Below, piece by piece: positions 16,752-26,205 of a stretch of DNA of 64,000 nucleotides (positions are counted from its first letter, which is position 1; every line of letters begins with the position of its first letter). Source of the stretch: Butyricicoccus_A sp963620595 (GTDB lineage Bacteria; Bacillota; Clostridia; Oscillospirales; Butyricicoccaceae); NCBI GenBank assembly GCA_963620595.1, contig CAVFAY010000001.1, positions 62,001 through 126,000 of the forward strand. Reading direction: 5' to 3'. The notes beneath the pieces are model-generated. The model saw only the letters and a list, made by a program, of their open reading frames with translations. It made no database searches and had not been told where the DNA came from. The translations under genes were made by a program, and so were the position numbers.

Positions 16752-19166
16752 ATGGAGCAATCAAGATTTGACATACAATACGCTGCGATGCGCGCGGCCA
16801 TTATTGAACGGGAATTTCAACACTTGAATAATAAGCAGCGAGAGGCTGTTTTTCATACAGAAGGTCCTTTGTTGGTGCTGGCGGGTGCAGGAAGCGGCAA
16901 AACAACCGTTTTAATCAATCGAATTATCAATATTTTGCGCTTTGGTCAAGGATTTTCTTACGAATATGCACCAGAAGATGCGACAGAGGATGATTTGCTG
17001 TTTTTGAGAGAATATCTGCGTCATCCGACAGAGGACGATCGTATGCGTGCGGAGACACTTTGCCGCGTCAATCCCGCCCGTCCGTGGCAGATTTTGGCGA
17101 TTACCTTTACCAATAAGGCGGCGAAGGAAATTCAAAATCGTTTACAGCGTGCATTGGGCGAAGAATTCGCCAAAGATATTTGGGCAAGCACGTTTCATTC
17201 CATGTGTGTGCGTATTTTGCGCCGCGAATGCGATGCCATCGGTTTTGATCGTTCTTTTACGATTTATGATACAGATGACCAGAAACGTGTGTTGACAGCG
17301 ATTATTAAAAATATGAAGCTGGATGATAAAGTTTTTGATGCACGTGGTGTAGCTAGTGCAATTGGCAGAGCAAAAGATAATTTGCAGACGCCGCGCATGT
17401 ATGCTGTGGAAAATTCCGAAGATTATTATAAATCAACAGTCGCAGAGATTTACAAGGAATATGCGAAGCAGCTTAAAGAAGCCAATGCCATGGATTTTGA
17501 TGATATTATCATGAAAACAGTGCAGTTGCTGCAAGGCAATCCGGATATTTTGGAACGCTATCAAAAGCAGTTTCATTATGTTATGGCAGATGAGTATCAG
17601 GACACCAACCATGCGCAGTATGTATTGACTAGCTTACTGGCGGGCGGATATGAAAATATCTGCGTAGTCGGTGACGATGACCAGAGTATTTACAAATTCC
17701 GCGGTGCAACGATTACCAATATCTTGGAATTTGAAGAACAATACAAAAATGCAACGACAATTCGTTTGGAGCAGAATTATCGCTCTACGCAGAACATCTT
17801 GAGTGCGGCGAATGAGCTGATTCGCAACAATGCCCATCGAAAGGGCAAAGAATTGTGGACAGACAATGGCAGCGGCGCAAAAATTCGTTTTCACCGGTCG
17901 GACACACAGGAAGGCGAAGCAGAATATGTTGCACATACGATCGCCGAAGGTGTCGCGGACGGAAAACAATTTAGCGATTATGCCATTCTCTATCGCAATC
18001 ATGTGCTGTCCAACAGTATTGAAAGTGCCTTTAAGAGAAATGGTATTCCATATCGTATTGTCAGCGGTTTGCGATTCTTTGATCGCGCAGAAGTCAAAGA
18101 TATGCTGGCCTATTTATGGGTGATTTCCAATCCGACGGATAATCTGCGTTTGCGTCGTATTATCAATGTGCCGGCACGAAAAATCGGCAACAAAACGATT
18201 GAAACCGTTGCTACGTTGGCTGAAATCAATCAGACCACTATGTTCGATATCGTGTCTCATGCGTCAGACTATCCGGAATTAGGCCGTGCGACAAATGCAT
18301 TGACGAAATTTGCGGAACTCATCACGAATTTGCAAAAGATGAAAGAATATATGCCATTAGATGAATTCTATGAACAAGTGATGGTTCAAACAGGTTATCT
18401 AGAGGCATTAGAGTCGAAAGAGACACAAGAAGCACAGGGAAGAATTGAAAACACTATGGAGTTAAAATCCAATATTGCTGACTTTATGTCTCGACAGGAA
18501 GAACCGACCTTGGAAGGATTCTTGGAAGAAGTTTCGCTGTTTACGGATATTGACCGCATGGATGAAAGTTCTGACGCTGTTGTTATGATGACGATGCATT
18601 CGGCGAAGGGCTTGGAGTTCCCAGGTGTATTTCTTGTCGGCATGGAAGATGGTATTTTCCCAGGCTTCCGTTCTATGGAAAAGGAAGAGGATCTGGAAGA
18701 AGAGCGGCGTCTGTGCTATGTTGCTGTGACACGAGCAAAGGAACAGCTGTATTTAACTTGTGCAGAACGGCGCATGATGTACGGCAGAACCCAGTATTCC
18801 AAACCCTCTCAGTTCTTAAAAGAGATTCCAGAGCAGTTTGTCGATTCTAATATTGCAGAAACACGGCAGGAGATGCAGGAAAAGCTCGATTTTCAGCCGA
18901 ATCCGCGGTATCAGTCCAGTCGGGCGTACGATATTTCCGGAACACGACCAAAACGTCCTGTTGTGTCAAAGAAAAAATCTTCTCAGACAGTCGCAGCCCC
19001 GCAACTCAAGCCTGGCGATCAGGTAGATCATAAGGTTTTCGGCCATGGTATGATTACTTCGTGCAAGCCGATGGGCGGTGATATTTTGCTGGAAATTACG
19101 TTTGACAAAGTGGGAACCAAGCGATTGATGGCAAAATCTGCGATGAATTTCATGACAAAGGAATGA
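16752..19166 (+). CDS. pcrA: UvrD/PcrA-type ATP-dependent DNA helicase
   Basis: Superfamily 1A 3'-5' helicase for repair and replication-fork clearing. The 804-residue protein has Walker A in LAGAGSGKTT (near residue 43-52), LAITFTNKAAKE motif Ia, the DEYQDTN Walker B motif, GDDDQSIYKFRGA motif III, LEQNYRST motif IV and TMHSAKGLEFPGVFL motif V. The C-terminal tail ending in LKPGDQVDHKVFGHG is the Tudor-like RNA polymerase-binding domain typical of PcrA. ATG 16752 follows AAGGAGA (16740-16746). Stands alone between two terminators. Confidence 0.96.
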   Translation: MEQSRFDIQYAAMRAAIIEREFQHLNNKQREAVFHTEGPLLVLAGAGSGKTTVLINRIINILRFGQGFSYEYAPEDATEDDLLFLREYLRHPTEDDRMRAETLCRVNPARPWQILAITFTNKAAKEIQNRLQRALGEEFAKDIWASTFHSMCVRILRRECDAIGFDRSFTIYDTDDQKRVLTAIIKNMKLDDKVFDARGVASAIGRAKDNLQTPRMYAVENSEDYYKSTVAEIYKEYAKQLKEANAMDFDDIIMKTVQLLQGNPDILERYQKQFHYVMADEYQDTNHAQYVLTSLLAGGYENICVVGDDDQSIYKFRGATITNILEFEEQYKNATTIRLEQNYRSTQNILSAANELIRNNAHRKGKELWTDNGSGAKIRFHRSDTQEGEAEYVAHTIAEGVADGKQFSDYAILYRNHVLSNSIESAFKRNGIPYRIVSGLRFFDRAEVKDMLAYLWVISNPTDNLRLRRIINVPARKIGNKTIETVATLAEINQTTMFDIVSHASDYPELGRATNALTKFAELITNLQKMKEYMPLDEFYEQVMVQTGYLEALESKETQEAQGRIENTMELKSNIADFMSRQEEPTLEGFLEEVSLFTDIDRMDESSDAVVMMTMHSAKGLEFPGVFLVGMEDGIFPGFRSMEKEEDLEEERRLCYVAVTRAKEQLYLTCAERRMMYGRTQYSKPSQFLKEIPEQFVDSNIAETRQEMQEKLDFQPNPRYQSSRAYDISGTRPKRPVVSKKKSSQTVAAPQLKPGDQVDHKVFGHGMITSCKPMGGDILLEITFDKVGTKRLMAKSAMNFMTKE

Positions 19167-19220
19167 GCGTTACTGTGCTCACTGTAATTAGTATATTTTG
19201 TAAAAAATACTAAAAAACTT

Positions 19221-19275
19221 AGCCAATAGAAATATTAGGTGGGAATTCCTGCTTACAGTTTCTATTGGCTTTTAT
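19221..19275 (+). terminator. Terminator after pcrA
   Basis: 12-bp perfect stem 19221-19232 with 19259-19270 (AGCCAATAGAAA and complement), 26-base loop, then TTTATT. Confidence 0.82.
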
Positions 19276-19295
19276 TCTTGCAAAGTAAAATTTCC

Positions 19296-19324
19296 TTGAC
19301 AGTACGATTTTCGATGATTATAAT
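19296..19324 (+). promoter_or_regulatory. Consensus vegetative promoter of the sigma-factor operon
   Basis: TTGACA at 19296-19301 and TATAAT at 19319-19324 with exactly 17 bases between: a perfect housekeeping (sigma-A) promoter 36 bases before the start codon. It implies constitutive transcription rather than pure autoregulation of this ECF-type sigma gene. Confidence 0.88.
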
Positions 19325-19359
19325 GGGTGAAAAATACGGATGTGCATGGAGGTGTCAAA

Positions 19360-19890
19360 ATGATCGCCGGTATGGCATTGATTGACGAACCGGAAGAGAA
19401 AGCAAAACTAGAAGAAATTTATTATACATATCGTTCACTCATGATGTACCGAGCGCGAGAAATTCTTCATGATGACTATTGGGCAGAGGATGCTCTCAGT
19501 GAAGCGTTTATGAAAATTGCAAAGAATATCAAGAAAGTTCGGGATGTAAACAGCTCGGAAACACGTCATTTTGTTGTTATTCTTGCAGAACGAGCGGCAA
19601 TTGATTTGTATCACAAGCGAAATAAGCATACAACGGTCTCGTTGGAAGATGTTACAGAGGAACCTGGATATGAGGAACATCCACCGCAATCTCTTTCGCC
19701 GTTGGCAGCAGCAATTGTGAAACTCCCGCCGAGCTATCGTCAAGTAATTCTATTAAAATTTTCAGAGGGCTATAATAATCGAGAAATTGCACAGATGTTA
19801 GAATATTCTGTGAGCAAAGTGGAAAAACTAATCAGCCGTGGTAAGAAAAAATTGCAAAAATATTTGCAAGAGGAGGGAATAGAGCTATGA
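19360..19890 (+). CDS. ECF-type RNA polymerase sigma factor
   Basis: Sigma-70 family protein of 176 residues. Region 2 is seen around YYTYRSLMMYRAREIL through WAEDALSEAFMKIAKNI and region 4 as LPPSYRQVILLKFSEGYNNREIAQMLEYSVSKV... in two parts, with a helix-turn-helix near residues 140-160. The start ATG 19360 follows GGAGGTG at 19348-19354; an in-frame start at 19327 is less well supported. Overlaps the next gene by four bases (ATGA), the classical sigma/anti-sigma arrangement. Targets cannot be read directly; the secreted-peptide genes downstream are candidates. Confidence 0.9.
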   Translation: MIAGMALIDEPEEKAKLEEIYYTYRSLMMYRAREILHDDYWAEDALSEAFMKIAKNIKKVRDVNSSETRHFVVILAERAAIDLYHKRNKHTTVSLEDVTEEPGYEEHPPQSLSPLAAAIVKLPPSYRQVILLKFSEGYNNREIAQMLEYSVSKVEKLISRGKKKLQKYLQEEGIEL

Positions 19891-20597
19891 AACTAACAGA
19901 TGACATGCTCCGCGAAGCGGCATCCGAAGCAGCACAGTATATGGATGAAATGTGTACAGAAGAAGCAAAAAAACAGCAGCATACCTTCTCGCCGTGGTTT
20001 GAAAAAGAGATGCAAAAATTGATTGAACAACAAAATCGCCGAGAAAAGCGGAGAAAAGTACTCCATTACAGCCGAAATGCTGTTGCTGCTGTTCTTGTCA
20101 TTGCGATTGCGTTGCCATTTTTTAATACAGATGTCCGTGCGGCGTATCGGGATTTCTTCCAAGTATTAACTCAACAAAAAGACGGTTATACTGAAAATTC
20201 CGTTACAATGCGAGGTGACCATACCATAGACGAATTCTCACCTGCTCAGCTTGGCTGGATTCCAGATGGCATGAAGCGAGTAAATGAAACACGAGATGAA
20301 GAAAATGGATACTATCATGTCTTTTATCAAGATTCTAATGGTATGAGTTTTGGATTAGATCAGACATTTGTTACAGTAGAATCGGGAAGTGTTGCTTGGT
20401 ATAGCGAAGATGCAACAGTTTCCAAAGTAGAACTACGTGGTACCACAGCAACTCTGACTGAAGATGAAAGTGATGACTTCCGTTCATTGGTATGGAATGA
20501 AGGCGGTTGTGTTATGGAGCTTTCCGGTTCGGTATCTAAAGAAAACCTCATAAAAATAGCGAAAAATATTACAATACCGCAAACAAAAAATAAATAA
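19887..20597 (+). CDS. Membrane anti-sigma factor, DUF4367-type
   Basis: Single-pass protein of 236 residues: a charged cytoplasmic N terminus (about 1-62), one transmembrane helix (about 63-83, VAAVLVIAIALPFF), and an external domain with LGWIPDGMKRVNE and repeated beta-strand segments as in DUF4367 anti-sigma proteins. It directly overlaps the sigma gene, so sequestration of that sigma factor at the membrane is inferred. No protease site or zinc-finger (ZAS) motif is visible. A terminator follows it. Confidence 0.8.
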   Translation: MKLTDDMLREAASEAAQYMDEMCTEEAKKQQHTFSPWFEKEMQKLIEQQNRREKRRKVLHYSRNAVAAVLVIAIALPFFNTDVRAAYRDFFQVLTQQKDGYTENSVTMRGDHTIDEFSPAQLGWIPDGMKRVNETRDEENGYYHVFYQDSNGMSFGLDQTFVTVESGSVAWYSEDATVSKVELRGTTATLTEDESDDFRSLVWNEGGCVMELSGSVSKENLIKIAKNITIPQTKNK

Positions 20598-20624
20598 AAA
20601 TTTTTTTGAAAAAATTGTCCGAGA

Positions 20625-20675
20625 TTGCCTCCCTTCTATGGTTGTAGTAAATAGAAGGGAGGCAAAATTATTTTT
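20625..20675 (+). terminator. Terminator or attenuator after the anti-sigma gene
   Basis: Perfect 15-bp stem 20625-20639 with 20651-20665 followed by AATTATTTTT. It separates the sigma/anti-sigma pair from the secreted-peptide genes, so those probably have their own promoter or depend on read-through. Confidence 0.82.
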
Positions 20676-20721
20676 CTGACAAAATATTTTCAACTAAAAT
20701 CAAAGAAGGAGCGATAAGCTG

Positions 20722-21150
20722 ATGAAAGAAATTACTATCGTTAAAAGAGTTGTTATAGCTGCTATTGCATTGGTTGCATTACTGACTGCCTATTGGGTTT
20801 ATGGTACAGTCACAACGACAAATGATCATGATGCTAGTGCTACTAACTACGGGGATGTATTTTCTCTGCTAGACATCCGAAATAAAAAAGATGGTTGGGC
20901 GATCTATTCTGTCGATTCCATTGACGGGGGATCATGGTATGGTGGCATCTTAAAGGAAGGAACCATCACATCATGCGCACAGTCCAGCACCAAAAAGACT
21001 CGCGTTTATACGAAAAATGGCGCTTGGGATAGAAAACACTGGAGCGGTTGGCTGGAAGTCGGAGAAAAGAATATGCGGCAGTCGAGTGCTACCGGTGGAA
21101 CGCTTGGAGCCATCATCTTTGGAACATGGTATGGATATGAAGTGGAGTAA
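20722..21150 (+). CDS. Lactococcin-972-like secreted peptide precursor (candidate bacteriocin)
   Basis: A 142-residue protein with a hydrophobic N-terminal export or anchor segment (about 8-27). The C-terminal 70 residues follow the lactococcin-972 pattern: GGSWYGG, a Ser/Thr-rich stretch ending in KTRVYTKNG, a Trp-containing WSGWLEVGEKN, and an aromatic end FGTWYGYEVE. What decides the call is the neighbourhood: the next two genes match the large membrane protein and ABC ATPase that accompany this family. AAGGAGCG (20705-20712) precedes ATG 20722. The length is above the family norm and the leader cleavage site is unclear; it could instead be a non-toxic secreted ligand. Confidence 0.65.
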   Translation: MKEITIVKRVVIAAIALVALLTAYWVYGTVTTTNDHDASATNYGDVFSLLDIRNKKDGWAIYSVDSIDGGSWYGGILKEGTITSCAQSSTKKTRVYTKNGAWDRKHWSGWLEVGEKNMRQSSATGGTLGAIIFGTWYGYEVE

Positions 21151-21151
21151 C

Positions 21152-23245
21152 ATGAAGAAAATATTTGCGTTATCGTTAGGCTGTTTATTTTGCTTGGTCA
21201 GTTGGATTACATTCACATATTTCAATACAAATGGAGAGACTTTTTTCTCGCCTAGCTTTTGTTTTAATGTACAGATTCAAGTTTCAGCTGATGAAATTGG
21301 AAAACCAGTGACAGAAATTGCAAAAGTGGCTCAAAACTTAAATTTGGAAGTCATGAAATATGACTATGACAAATCAAAAAAGACAGTTCGCGTGTATACA
21401 TCTGACCTAAATAAATACACAGAACGCTTAAAAAGCGGGACGATGCCGATTAAGACTGGAGAATATGTTTCCAGTAAACCATCGAAAAATTCAAAACAGG
21501 TTGGACAGATTTCCGTTTTTTCTGTGGACAATACAATCAATCTATACTCTTTGGCATCTAGAAAACCAAGCGTCAGCATGGAGCAAGTACAAGTTGTTTC
21601 TTCTGACCAAGAGGATGCTGATGCATTCATACAAAAGGTAAATGAAATTGGGGACGGCACACAATATCAAGCAACGTTTATTGGCGGAGAAGCAAGCGAT
21701 ACCTATGGCTTGCACGATGCCATTACGCAATACGGAAAGTTACTGATTTTGTTAATTATTATCACAACGTTGTTGGCACTCTATTTGTTATTTCAAGAAC
21801 TCAAAGGGGAAACCATCAAAAAAATATTGGGGTATAGCAACCAAAAGCTGGTTGCGGAATTTTTGCCACGTGTATATGTGCCTACATCCGTTGTTACGAT
21901 GTTTGGTGTTGCAGGCATTACAGCGATTGTGTTGTATTGCTACAATGGATTGACGCTTGGATTTTCTTTTTTGAAAGTATATTTTGCTTTGGCACTCGTA
22001 CTTACCGCATTTGTCTATGCCATCGTTTTCGTTTTTCATATTGGATTGATTTCCAGTATTCGTCCGGTTGGAATCATCAAGAACAATTTTCCATATAAAA
22101 GTGTTTTAGGAACTGCTTATGCGTATAAATTGATTCTCGTTTTACTGTTGGTTCCGATGATTGCATCAGCGATTGGTTTATATCAGCAAAATATTGCATA
22201 CGGAAATTCAGCAGAACGATTAGAATTGTTGAAAAACTATGTCGAGTTGCCGTTGACATCGGATCGAATGGAAACTCTGAAAGGACAACAGGAGTTAACA
22301 GCCGAATACAAAAAATTTTTTGCGATTCAAAACGAGCGAGGTGCATTGCTGTTTAATGCCACCGGCGCAATTGTTGAAAAATCTAATGATAACTATGAAA
22401 ATGTTTTGCAACAGTCTGACGGGGATGATTTTAGCACACCAGATAAAGAAGAGTATGTCAGCAATAATCATGTCAGTATCAATTATGAGTATTTAAAGCA
22501 GAATCCAATTTATGATGTGGATGGCAATCGTGTACAGTTTACCAATCAGAATGAGGCTGTTGTTCATGTATTGATTCCAGAACAGTTTAAGTCATATGAG
22601 AAGACTTTGAAAGAGCAAATTATCAAAAATATTACTTCTGATTATTATATCATTGATGATCTTTCTAAGACGGGGGAACAGCAACACCCGGATTATCCTG
22701 TTCAAATTACCTGGGTCAAGGATAATCAGAAGTACTTTACCTATGATCCAGATGTTGGCATGGCGCATAACTGTTATATTCAAGACCCGATTTCATATCT
22801 AGCCTATTTTGAAAGAGATATAAAAGCCTGTGGATTAGAAGATAGTGTAACCATTGTCAATAATGCATATGAGCGAGTTTCCGACAAAATATACCGTGTT
22901 GAACAGCAATTGCGGCAACAAATTTTCTTTAGTATTGCATATTCTATTGTATTTGTTGTTTTGATTTTTATCAGCGCCTTGACGATCCTTCAAGCAGAAC
23001 ATCGCAAATTGTACATTATGAGTTTGCTCGGCTATTCAGCATTTCGATGCAATCTTCAATACTATGCGAAGTCGATTATATTTTGGGCTATCGTATTTGC
23101 TGTTCTAAATTTGATGCGTATAATCAGTATTTCTACAGCGGAAATAGGTGTGTGCGCAGGGATATGTATTGCTTCATTGCTGCTGGAAATGCTTGTTCAG
23201 ACTGTTTTGCAGGTACGAAAGGGTATTCAGGCACCACGAGGATAA
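21152..23245 (+). CDS. Bacteriocin-associated integral membrane protein (DUF1430 / FtsX-like)
   Basis: A 697-residue permease. It has an N-terminal helix (about 4-26), an external domain, three or four helices around 200-340 (LLILLIIITTLLALYLLF first), a second external domain, and a final set of helices around 590-690 in FtsX-like arrangement. This architecture beside a small secreted Gly/Trp-rich protein and a LolD/MacB-type ATPase fits the lactococcin-972 export/immunity membrane protein. ATG 21152, two bases after the peptide gene, with GGAG at 21144-21147; earlier in-frame starts overlap that gene. Export versus immunity cannot be told apart from sequence. Confidence 0.75.
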   Translation: MKKIFALSLGCLFCLVSWITFTYFNTNGETFFSPSFCFNVQIQVSADEIGKPVTEIAKVAQNLNLEVMKYDYDKSKKTVRVYTSDLNKYTERLKSGTMPIKTGEYVSSKPSKNSKQVGQISVFSVDNTINLYSLASRKPSVSMEQVQVVSSDQEDADAFIQKVNEIGDGTQYQATFIGGEASDTYGLHDAITQYGKLLILLIIITTLLALYLLFQELKGETIKKILGYSNQKLVAEFLPRVYVPTSVVTMFGVAGITAIVLYCYNGLTLGFSFLKVYFALALVLTAFVYAIVFVFHIGLISSIRPVGIIKNNFPYKSVLGTAYAYKLILVLLLVPMIASAIGLYQQNIAYGNSAERLELLKNYVELPLTSDRMETLKGQQELTAEYKKFFAIQNERGALLFNATGAIVEKSNDNYENVLQQSDGDDFSTPDKEEYVSNNHVSINYEYLKQNPIYDVDGNRVQFTNQNEAVVHVLIPEQFKSYEKTLKEQIIKNITSDYYIIDDLSKTGEQQHPDYPVQITWVKDNQKYFTYDPDVGMAHNCYIQDPISYLAYFERDIKACGLEDSVTIVNNAYERVSDKIYRVEQQLRQQIFFSIAYSIVFVVLIFISALTILQAEHRKLYIMSLLGYSAFRCNLQYYAKSIIFWAIVFAVLNLMRIISISTAEIGVCAGICIASLLLEMLVQTVLQVRKGIQAPRG

Positions 23246-23268
23246 ATAAGAACTAGGAGAGAATCTAT

Positions 23269-23898
23269 ATGCCAATTATTTTGAAGGACATCAATAAATC
23301 GTTCGGAAGTCACAATATTCTGACAAATTTTAACCTGATTATCGGTGATGGCGACATGCTCGCCATCACCGGCGGCAGCGGAAAAGGTAAGAGCACTTTG
23401 CTGAACATTATTGGATTGTTAGAGCCATATCAGTCTGGCGGATTGATTTTTAATGATATTCGCAATCCATCGATCAACAGTAAGCAAGCAATGCTATTGC
23501 GCCGCAATGTACTCGGATATTTGTTCCAAAATTTTGCATTGATGGAAAACTGTACAGTAGAAGAAAATTTGAACTGGGCACTGGTGTATCAACACGTGAA
23601 AAACAAGAAAAAATGCATCATCGAAGCATTGGAACGAGTAAACTTACCGGCGGAAATGATGAAACAGAAGGTCGTGGAATTAAGTGGCGGCGAACAGCAG
23701 CGCGTTGCCATTGCGAGATTGTTCTTAAAGCCATGCCAAGTTGTTTTGGCAGATGAACCGACAGGGTCGTTGGATCCGAGCAATCGCGATTTGGTTATCT
23801 CATTATTGCATCAATTAAATGATGCCGGCAAGACGGTTGTAATTGTTACGCACGATATGATGGTAGCGAACAGTTGTACGAAACGATTGGAATTATAA
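23269..23898 (+). CDS. ABC transporter ATP-binding protein, lactococcin-972 group
   Basis: Energises the adjoining membrane protein. The 209-residue ATPase has Walker A GGSGKGKST (about 36-44), the Q loop in FQNFALMEN, signature LSGGEQQRVAIAR, Walker B VVLADEPTGSLD and the H-loop VTHD: the MacB/LolD class that works with FtsX-like permeases. ATG 23269 follows AGGAGA (23256-23261), 23 bases after the permease gene. Last gene of the cluster, with a strong terminator behind it. Confidence 0.85.
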   Translation: MPIILKDINKSFGSHNILTNFNLIIGDGDMLAITGGSGKGKSTLLNIIGLLEPYQSGGLIFNDIRNPSINSKQAMLLRRNVLGYLFQNFALMENCTVEENLNWALVYQHVKNKKKCIIEALERVNLPAEMMKQKVVELSGGEQQRVAIARLFLKPCQVVLADEPTGSLDPSNRDLVISLLHQLNDAGKTVVIVTHDMMVANSCTKRLEL

Positions 23899-23930
23899 TC
23901 GATAGTTCAAACGCAGAAGAGAAATTTACA

Positions 23931-23987
23931 AACCAAAAATCATGGTATGCTTGAGATCTTGCATACCATGATTTTTGGTTTTTGGTC
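23931..23987 (+). terminator. Terminator of the lactococcin-972-like cluster
   Basis: 20-bp perfect stem 23931-23950 with 23961-23980, loop TTGAGATCTT, T-rich downstream. Confidence 0.88.
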
Positions 23988-24011
23988 GTTTTCTCGAGAG
24001 ACCCTATCCTT

Positions 24012-24041
24012 AACTGAACAAAATTTTTATTTTGTTCAGTT
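24012..24041. repeat. 13-bp inverted repeat
   Basis: AACTGAACAAAAT (24012-24024) and its exact complement (24029-24041) around TTTT. It could be a second terminator or an operator; no gene abuts it. Confidence 0.5.
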
Positions 24042-24491
24042 GTAAAACTAGCCCTTTCGCATAGTATTAACTAGCTATTTTGGTCATTTGTTTTCTTGTC
24101 TACTATTTATTATAATTAGTAGTATGTCTTGACATCTTTCATTTACGCTTCCCGTGCCATGCTTAATTATTTTTCTACTATTTTCACAACCATGTTGTAC
24201 GATTATCGCCATACGACTGATCGGCACATTAAAATATGTATAAAAATGTTTCTAATATGCACATAAAAATGCCAACATTTACATTTTTTCGTTATTATTT
24301 AGCTATATATTGATATAAATATCACAATTTATTTTCTCTCGTTTTGCTGTCGTATATTTCAACATCTATTTTTTCTACGAACATGCACAATATCTGACAA
24401 ATTTTATAGAATAATTTTGTCAGACTGTCATTCTCTTTTTTTCTTTACACGAAATATTAAGTAAACTTCAACACAATTTTTTAAATTATAT

Positions 24492-24544
24492 TATGCTTGA
24501 AAGCATACAACTAGTTTGCGTTCTCGTGCACGCAATGATATAAT
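24492..24544 (+). promoter_or_regulatory. Promoter with two inverted repeats for the second GPH symporter
   Basis: TTGCGT (24516-24521), 17 bases, TATAAT (24539-24544). Just upstream lies TATGCTT-GA-AAGCATA (24492-24507), and within the spacer TTGCGT is answered by ACGCAA (24530-24535). Both are plausible regulator sites; the regulator is unknown. Confidence 0.6.
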
Positions 24545-24613
24545 GAACAAAATATGAATTCACTGTGTTTTGTATTCCTGTTAAAAACACACGTGTACTG
24601 GGAGGGAATATTT

Positions 24614-26104
24614 ATGGAAAAGACTGATGCAACCTGCATAAAAAAATCAAAAATTCATGAAGGTGGTATTGCAGAGCTTCTCAATTTTAAGCAAAAAAAC
24701 AAAAATATGGATGAGTTTATTAGGGTGCCAATGTCGGAAAAATTGGCATATTGTTTCGGAGATCCGGCGCTTACGCTCATATATACAATCACAACTACTC
24801 TCCTCACCTACTTCTATACAAACGTCGTGGGTATTTCTGTCGGAGCGGTTGGTGTAATTTTGTTGCTGTCTCGTGTTTTTGATGGATTTTCTGATATTTT
24901 GATGGGAACCATCATTGACCGGACACATTCTAAGTATGGAAAGGCCCGTATCTGGATTTTGCGACTGGCTGTGCCGTATGCGGTAGCGGCAGTGCTCCTG
25001 TTTACTATGCCGCCATTTGGTGATACTGGTAAGATTATCTATGCATTTCTGACATATAACCTGATGAATACGGTTGTATATACGGCAATCAGTCAGCCGT
25101 TCCATTCTTTGGGATCCCTGATGAGTCGCGACCGTACCGAACGGGACACCATTTGCAATATTCGAATGCTGCTCTCTATTACGGCAAGCATGATCGTAAC
25201 GGCTTTTACGCTACCCCTTATTAACAAAGTCGCTGATATTACCCATAAGCCGCAGCTTGCTTGGGTCATTGTAACTGCTGCCTATGCGCTGTGTTCTGTA
25301 TTTATCTTATTAAATACCTATACGACTTGTACTGAGCGTGTGAAAGCGGATAAAGTTCAGAAAGAAGATATTCCGTTCAAGATTGCTTTTAAGGCTACGG
25401 TAACAAACAAGTATTTCCTGATCGCACTAGGTCTGATGCTGTTTTACACGGCATATCAGATTATCATCGGTACAGATCTAACGTATTACTGCCAGTATGT
25501 TTTGGGCAATGTCAATTTGGTTATGCCGCTGTCTGCTGCTGAAAAGATTTGTACGATTGTAGGTATTGCACTTCTGCCGAAGCTGTTGCCGAAATACGGA
25601 AAGCGCAATCTTATCTGTGCCGGCTGCCTACTGGGCATTGCCGGTCAGCTGTTGTTCCTCGTAAATATTACCAGTGTACCGCTCGGTGTTATTACCTGTA
25701 TGATGCGTGGCTTTGGCATTGCGCCGTTTTATGGTGTACAGTATTCGCTGCCGAGTGATGCCATTGAATATGGTCACTGGAAAAATGGCATTCGCGTGGA
25801 AGGTTTGATGTTCTCGTCTATGAGTATGGGGCAAAAGGCCGGTTCCGGTATCACTTCCGCTGTTATGAGTGCCATTCTGTCTATGGCAGCATTTAACGGA
25901 TTGAAAGCAACCGCCGCAGAACAGACGGCTACAGCAATTAGCGCAATTAAAGCATTTTATCTGTATGTTCCGATTGCTCTGTGGGTAATCATGTTCGCCA
26001 TCGCTGCTTGCTATAGCTTGGATAAGATATACGGCAAAATGATGAAGGAATTGATTGCACGCGAAGGAAAAAATGTTGATACAGTTGATACAATAGAAGA
26101 ATAA
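24614..26104 (+). CDS. GPH-family sugar:cation symporter
   Basis: Second MelB-like carrier, about 496 residues with twelve predicted helices. The family loop IIDRTHSKYGKARIW and the LLSRVFDGFSDILMG segment of helix II are clear. The N terminus is longer than usual (about 40 polar residues before PMSEKLAYCFGD). ATG 24614 follows GGGAGGG at 24601-24607; the upstream ATG at 24554 has no ribosome-binding site. It stands alone, without a hydrolase next to it, so its substrate is unknown. It differs clearly from the operon-borne symporter at 15145. Confidence 0.85.
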   Translation: MEKTDATCIKKSKIHEGGIAELLNFKQKNKNMDEFIRVPMSEKLAYCFGDPALTLIYTITTTLLTYFYTNVVGISVGAVGVILLLSRVFDGFSDILMGTIIDRTHSKYGKARIWILRLAVPYAVAAVLLFTMPPFGDTGKIIYAFLTYNLMNTVVYTAISQPFHSLGSLMSRDRTERDTICNIRMLLSITASMIVTAFTLPLINKVADITHKPQLAWVIVTAAYALCSVFILLNTYTTCTERVKADKVQKEDIPFKIAFKATVTNKYFLIALGLMLFYTAYQIIIGTDLTYYCQYVLGNVNLVMPLSAAEKICTIVGIALLPKLLPKYGKRNLICAGCLLGIAGQLLFLVNITSVPLGVITCMMRGFGIAPFYGVQYSLPSDAIEYGHWKNGIRVEGLMFSSMSMGQKAGSGITSAVMSAILSMAAFNGLKATAAEQTATAISAIKAFYLYVPIALWVIMFAIAACYSLDKIYGKMMKELIAREGKNVDTVDTIEE

Positions 26105-26123
26105 CTAATATCTATCGTGTATG

Positions 26124-26159
26124 AAAAAAACGTCACAGAATTTTCTGCGACGTTTTTTT
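26124..26159. terminator. Bidirectional terminator between the symporter and ureD
   Basis: AAAAAAACGTC (26124-26134) pairs with 26149-26159; inner CAGAA/TTCTG extends it. A-run and T-run on the two sides serve both convergent units. Confidence 0.87.
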
Positions 26160-26205
26160 CTAAATTTGTACAAACAAGGTGCAGTTCACTAGTATATGTC
26201 TTCTT

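Larger units (their letters stand above)
23899..24613. other. 715-bp intergenic region before the second GPH symporter
   Basis: Very AT-rich. It contains the terminator at 23931-23987, a 13-bp inverted repeat at 24012-24041, and the promoter/operator elements at 24492-24544. Between about 24045 and 24490 I see no gene, repeat family or RNA structure I can support. Confidence 0.7.
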
